Assembly (NCBI GenBank): GCA_013433145.1
Contig: CM024181.1
Location: 4,712,001 to 4,776,000, forward strand
Direction: 5' to 3'
DNA: 64,000 nt
DNA from: Ascaris suum
Lineage: Eukaryota > Nematoda > Chromadorea > Rhabditida > Ascarididae
Part shown: piece after piece, positions 59,773 to 64,000 of the stretch
Layout: the number at the start of each line of letters is the position of its first letter
Position numbering within the stretch: position 1 is the first letter of the stretch
Translations under genes and position numbers: made by a program
Notes under the pieces: model-generated
Databases searched by the model: none
What the model was told of the DNA's origin: nothing
Seen by the model: only the letters and a program-made list of their open reading frames with translations

Positions 59773-62700
59773 TGCATAATGATATCATAAACAAACCGGA
59801 ATGAGCGAACGTAACCGGAACGGAATTTTGAATGAGAAAAAATTCTCGTAAAGCCGAGAAAAGATAGGAAGAGCGAACGTAAATGCAAACCGAAAAGGCT
59901 GAAATATGAAAAACCGGAGGAAGAGGAATTACTCCAGCGCAGCTATAGCAAGCAATACGGTGCGGTTATTTTATCGATAGTATGTTTTCAAGTAGTATTT
60001 ATTATACGGCTAACAGGGAGATGAGTTATTAGCATCTTTTTACACGACGCCTTTTTAAATGCTTTCAATCCTAAGAAATATGTCACGCATTTTACATTCA
60101 TTTCTTAATATTATCATAAGGCGGAGAAAATGTGTTCAAAAAACCTTGCAGGAAATTGTAATATAAAGATCGAGGCAATAACTCAGTAGGCAAATTAGGT
60201 TTTCATTTTTATCTCTACGTCATCTTTTATTCTTACGCTATTTCTTTATTCACCTGCATGTGTTGTATGCACTGTCACTTTTTGTTGATTGATCTGTTTT
60301 TCTTTTTGTTTGTAGGTAAAGTTTTCCTCTCTCTAATTCGGCAATTCCGATTTTGAAAAAATTATAATTCATTGAAATCATAAACGCCTAAGAGAATCTC
60401 GACATTGTAAGAGGAGAAGTTTTTGGAAGTGAAACCGAGTCGAAGAAATTTGTAATCACCGAAAACTTACTGGCAAAGAGTGAAAGTATTTTTCAACAAT
60501 ATTTTTGAGGTCTCCATAACCGTCACAATTTGCCGCTTTTTTCCATTTTGTATTGAAAAATTATATGTATATATGTGTGTGTCCGACCGTCTGTTCGTTC
60601 TCTATGCTGAGTTTGCGAGCATAAAAATACCCCGAAAATTTTATCGCCAAGTAGTCTGAGGTATCGGAAATGTTCATATATGCAGAGTGATGTTTGCCTA
60701 ATTTTTTGACAACTTTATTCAGCTTTCACTCACCTTTCTAACCGATTTACCTCCCAGGCCTGACAAGTCAGTGTTTCAACCTCACAGACCATTTCAGTGA
60801 ACCTTTTCGACGAGTGAATTTAATGTTGAATTCTGATAGAAGAAATTCAGAGGTCACTTTATTGAACCTTATGCATCCCTTGGGTTAAGGAATGAATTTC
60901 TGGGTGCGATATCGTTTCACAGAAGCTTTAAACAAACTTCCGTTCTGAATTTAGCAGCTTATAATTATAATGATCCAGTGGAAGTCGTTATAACTTCCAT
61001 TAACCTTAATAACTGTTAATGAGTTTCGGTATAAAAGTTACCATTGAGTGATGAAAATCCTTGGCACTCACCTTTCTAGAGGTAAGTAACAATAAAGCTC
61101 ACCTGAAACATTAGCAAATAAATATTTTACAAGTGCATTGCTTTCAATAATCAAATTAGAGCGGTTCTTTGAGTTTAAAGTGTTCGCAGCATTAATGTGG
61201 CACAAGGTTAAGAACGCAGTTTGAATAGCCTCGACAGGTTAGAAAACGTTGGAGTGTGTCAATAACGAAAAACGCCGTTTCAATTGCGCCTTCAGCCATT
61301 GTGTACTTGCTCGTGCAAATCTTTCGTTTGCTTGTTGGGATATTTTTTTCGCCATCGTTTACATGACTTTTCGCACCTTCCGCAGTCGGACATTTGCGCC
61401 ACATGGGACATGTTGCACAGTTTGAATGTTTTGCATGTTCTCAACTGTCGTGTTACAATAGAAATGATGGCGCAATCGTTTGTCTCAAATTTACTTAACA
61501 CTGTTTCATTACAATATTTCCATGTAAAATTACGGTACAGCATTCTACATTATCGTATATTCCATTACTAAGTTTTGTAATATTGTAAGCTATGATGAAT
61601 TATTGCAGTTTGTAATATTATATGTAATGATTGCATTATACTGTAGAGTATTGTAAATAATATAAGCTGCAAACTTTGAATTAAATGCTCTAAAACTTTC
61701 TGAAATCTATTTATTAATTCTAAATCTTAGAAAAAGCAATCAGTAATAACTGTTTTATGGTGCCAAAATAAAGAAAGAAAAAAATGCATAATTAAAAAAT
61801 ATTTATTTTCCTCAATTATTTCATGAAAGAGAGAGAGAGGGGGGGGGGGGGAGGAGTGTTTTAGTACTAGTGACCATCTCATTTCTCTGAATTTGTGTCT
61901 TATGTTAATTACTTCGCCGTGTATTCCATTTCTTTTGTTGCTGTAGACGAAATGAACTCTGACCAACGTTCTCATAACATTTTACTGCTTTTCATTGAAT
62001 CTTGCTTACCTGTTCTTAGGGAAGCATTTACCTGAGCTCTCTTGTTACACCTGCGTTCTTATGATTTCAATTTCGTTGTTTCAAACAGACCTTTTAATAA
62101 ATAATGCAACGAACAACACAGTATTCTGGGAAATTATTTAAAGACTTCATTTTTTGCATTCTCTAATTTCACTTTTATCAGTATCTATTTATTGATAGCA
62201 ATGATCAATGATTATAATTCATTGATCAAATTTGATCAAAATCAATGAATGTCAAACCGATATATCAGCAAGTTCAACAATGAATGGTCACTGATTCAAG
62301 CTCATTCATGAATGCGATCGGTCAGCAAAATTCCATGGTTTGATGCAGATGTGACTGCGAGAAAATAAATCGTTGGCAAAATATATGAGATTATGGTAAC
62401 AGTATTTGATGTTCTTGAGAATGCATTAAAAAAGCAATCCTCCGCCCACCCCTTCCTCCCTTCCCCCGAGATGTCCTATTAATTTGCTAGTAGTCAAGTT
62501 ACAAGTACTGCTCTTATACTGATAGAAGTAAATAACGAGATTACCGTATGCAATATTAATACTGCATATGATATTGTATGCTATTGAATGATAATAAAGT
62601 CACAAGTTTGTGCACTTGAACTAAATGAAATATATGCCCGAACAATGCCCTCAATACTAAGTTGGGAAGTAAACAAATTTGTGTTCGGGGGGGTTTTTTA

Positions 62701-63860
62701 GTGTGCCCATATATGAAGGCGGAACCAATGAAGTCGAAGATGTAAACACCGATGCTATACGCTTCACTGCAACGCATTCGATCTTATACAATAATTGTTG
62801 ATGTTCGCCTATCCGTTTATTCGCTTATTTCCATATTTAGTAAGCATTCACACCATCGCTCAAACGTCAACGATATGAATGTGCACTTTAACCGAGTAAA
62901 AGAATCCGCTCGACTATACAATTTTCCAGATGTCTCTCTCAACCAGTAATGTTTGATAGTTTATCCCAGCATCTGAATATAAAAGTCGGTAAACGTTAGT
63001 GGCTAGGTGAATGCACACTTGTCACTTCTATTCTCAAATGCTCACATGCTTCTATATCGATCGGCACTCACAAAAGGACATAGATAACAGTTTAGTAGGC
63101 GGCTAATGTGCATGCTTTTTGCTCGCCAATTTACTTTCATACTTTTAATTACAATCTTATTTGTGGAATTCGAAAGATCCGATCTGATCGAGCTGCTCAT
63201 TTTTGCCAGCTCTTGACCATCGTCTAGCTGGCGCTCATCTTGTTGACTGATCAATGGTCAGTCCTTCGCTCGAAATTTTCGGTCATCGCCCAGTCGCTGG
63301 TCATCTGTTAAGCCAGAAAGCCAGGGGGCCGAACTAGTTCGAACCTTCGAATAATTTGTGCTGCCTGTCGAGCTTGGCTTCAGCACCTTTTCTAACTTTG
63401 GAAGGCATTACGTCATTTCCACTTGCAAGTAGATTAGCGTTTGATATTCCTAAATGTTTCAGCAGCGCTTTTTGCTATATCTGTGCTATTAGTACAAAGC
63501 AGACAGCAGAACAAAAGAGGAAAGAATGCTCGTTGAAAAAATGTCTCTTGAATTAAATAATATTTACATAAAGCACAACACGATAGTGAAACACCTGTTC
63601 TAAGGTAATTTGCATATTATGGTAATTTCAATAGATGAGCTAATTTGTTCTGTAATGATATTATTCGCAGAGTGCTTGCTATTTCTATAACTAGCTCGAT
63701 CGCACTTCTAACATCTCTAAGTGTGGTGTTTATGTCGATTAAAAAAAAACGCTCAGTCGCTTTCCTCGTTCATTTTCCTTAAAAGTGATTCAATTCATAC
63801 GTATGTACACATGCGCTCACGTCGCTATTTACAATCACTCGCGTTGCGCTAAATTGTTGG
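59773..63860. other. Downstream intergenic region, no supported gene
   Basis: Mostly AT-rich. A minus-strand frame of 83 codons at 61292-61543 has nine cysteines and ends CGRCEKSCKRW then a His pair, but no splice or signal-peptide support. A (GA)n/(G)n tract is at 61828-61852, and short palindromic ATTGATCAAT-type sequences cluster at 62190-62260. Confidence 0.4.
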
Positions 63861-63864
63861 TGAA

Positions 63865-63990
63865 AGTACGCTTGGCCACTAAATGGAGAGATACTTGGCC
63901 AATGAATGGAGATATGCCTGACCATTGAATGAAGCCATTGAATGGACCTAGGCTTAGCCATTGAGTGGATCCACGTTTGACCACTGAATT
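63865..63990 (+). repeat. Minisatellite with ~23-bp units, runs towards the window end
   Basis: Units of the form CTTGGCCANTGAATGGAGATA recur about five times with drift between 63865 and the window end. The array may continue past the edge. Confidence 0.65.
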
Positions 63991-64000
63991 TTTTTCTCGT

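Noticed and set aside
61292..61543. Minus-strand frame with nine cysteines
   Set aside because: No signal peptide, no splice sites in phase and irregular Cys spacing; kept only as a note in the downstream region.

Overview
The window is animal nuclear DNA: AT-rich, dominated by non-coding sequence, with short split exons, GT-AG introns (some about 40 nt) and acceptors of the TTTYAG type. Compact introns beside long repeat-filled ones fit a nematode, but nothing here fixes the species. There are no bacterial-type operons, CRISPR arrays, rRNA or convincing tRNA genes. I read exons by hand, asking for an open frame, a splice signal at each end and matching intron phase. Coordinates are therefore candidate exon limits, not transcript-confirmed gene models.

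Region by region. 0.7-5.9 kb: a minus-strand gene of unknown family, with five consecutive exons in perfect phase (5870 down to 3943), a likely 3' end at 3053-2827, and two further possible terminal exons lower down. 7.3-13.6 kb: a plus-strand first exon (7332-7403) and a candidate exon followed by a 21-nt microexon at 13.4-13.6 kb. 20-23.8 kb: a minus-strand first exon encoding a signal peptide, followed in phase by a tiny cysteine-rich exon. 28.6-29.9 kb: three phase-matched minus exons ending in a stop codon, family unknown. 31.5-39.8 kb: a repeat-rich, partly GC-richer block with several diverged tandem repeats, a duplicated CCSAAG-type coding segment and a possible cysteine-rich exon. 40.45 kb: a plus first exon resembling the start of Mpv17/PMP22-family membrane proteins. 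42.3-44.2 kb: two minus-strand exons of unknown family.

The best-supported genes are in the last third. From about 51.1 to 46.2 kb on the minus strand lies a multi-exon C2H2 zinc-finger gene with five complete canonical fingers and two irregular ones; two of the complete fingers are split by introns whose joining restores exact finger spacing. From 56.1 to 59.8 kb on the plus strand are exons of a single-pass membrane protein: a CUB-like C-terminal segment, an LDL-receptor class A domain whose sixth cysteine is supplied by the next exon, then a transmembrane helix and a short cytoplasmic tail. This recalls the Neto/LEV-10 class of receptor auxiliary proteins. A plus-strand series at 53.6-54.6 kb encodes another membrane-spanning segment in phase with two downstream exons and may or may not belong to the same gene.

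The remainder is intron or intergenic DNA with four long (TA)n arrays, (GA)n and (GT)n tracts, homopolymeric C/G runs and minisatellites.
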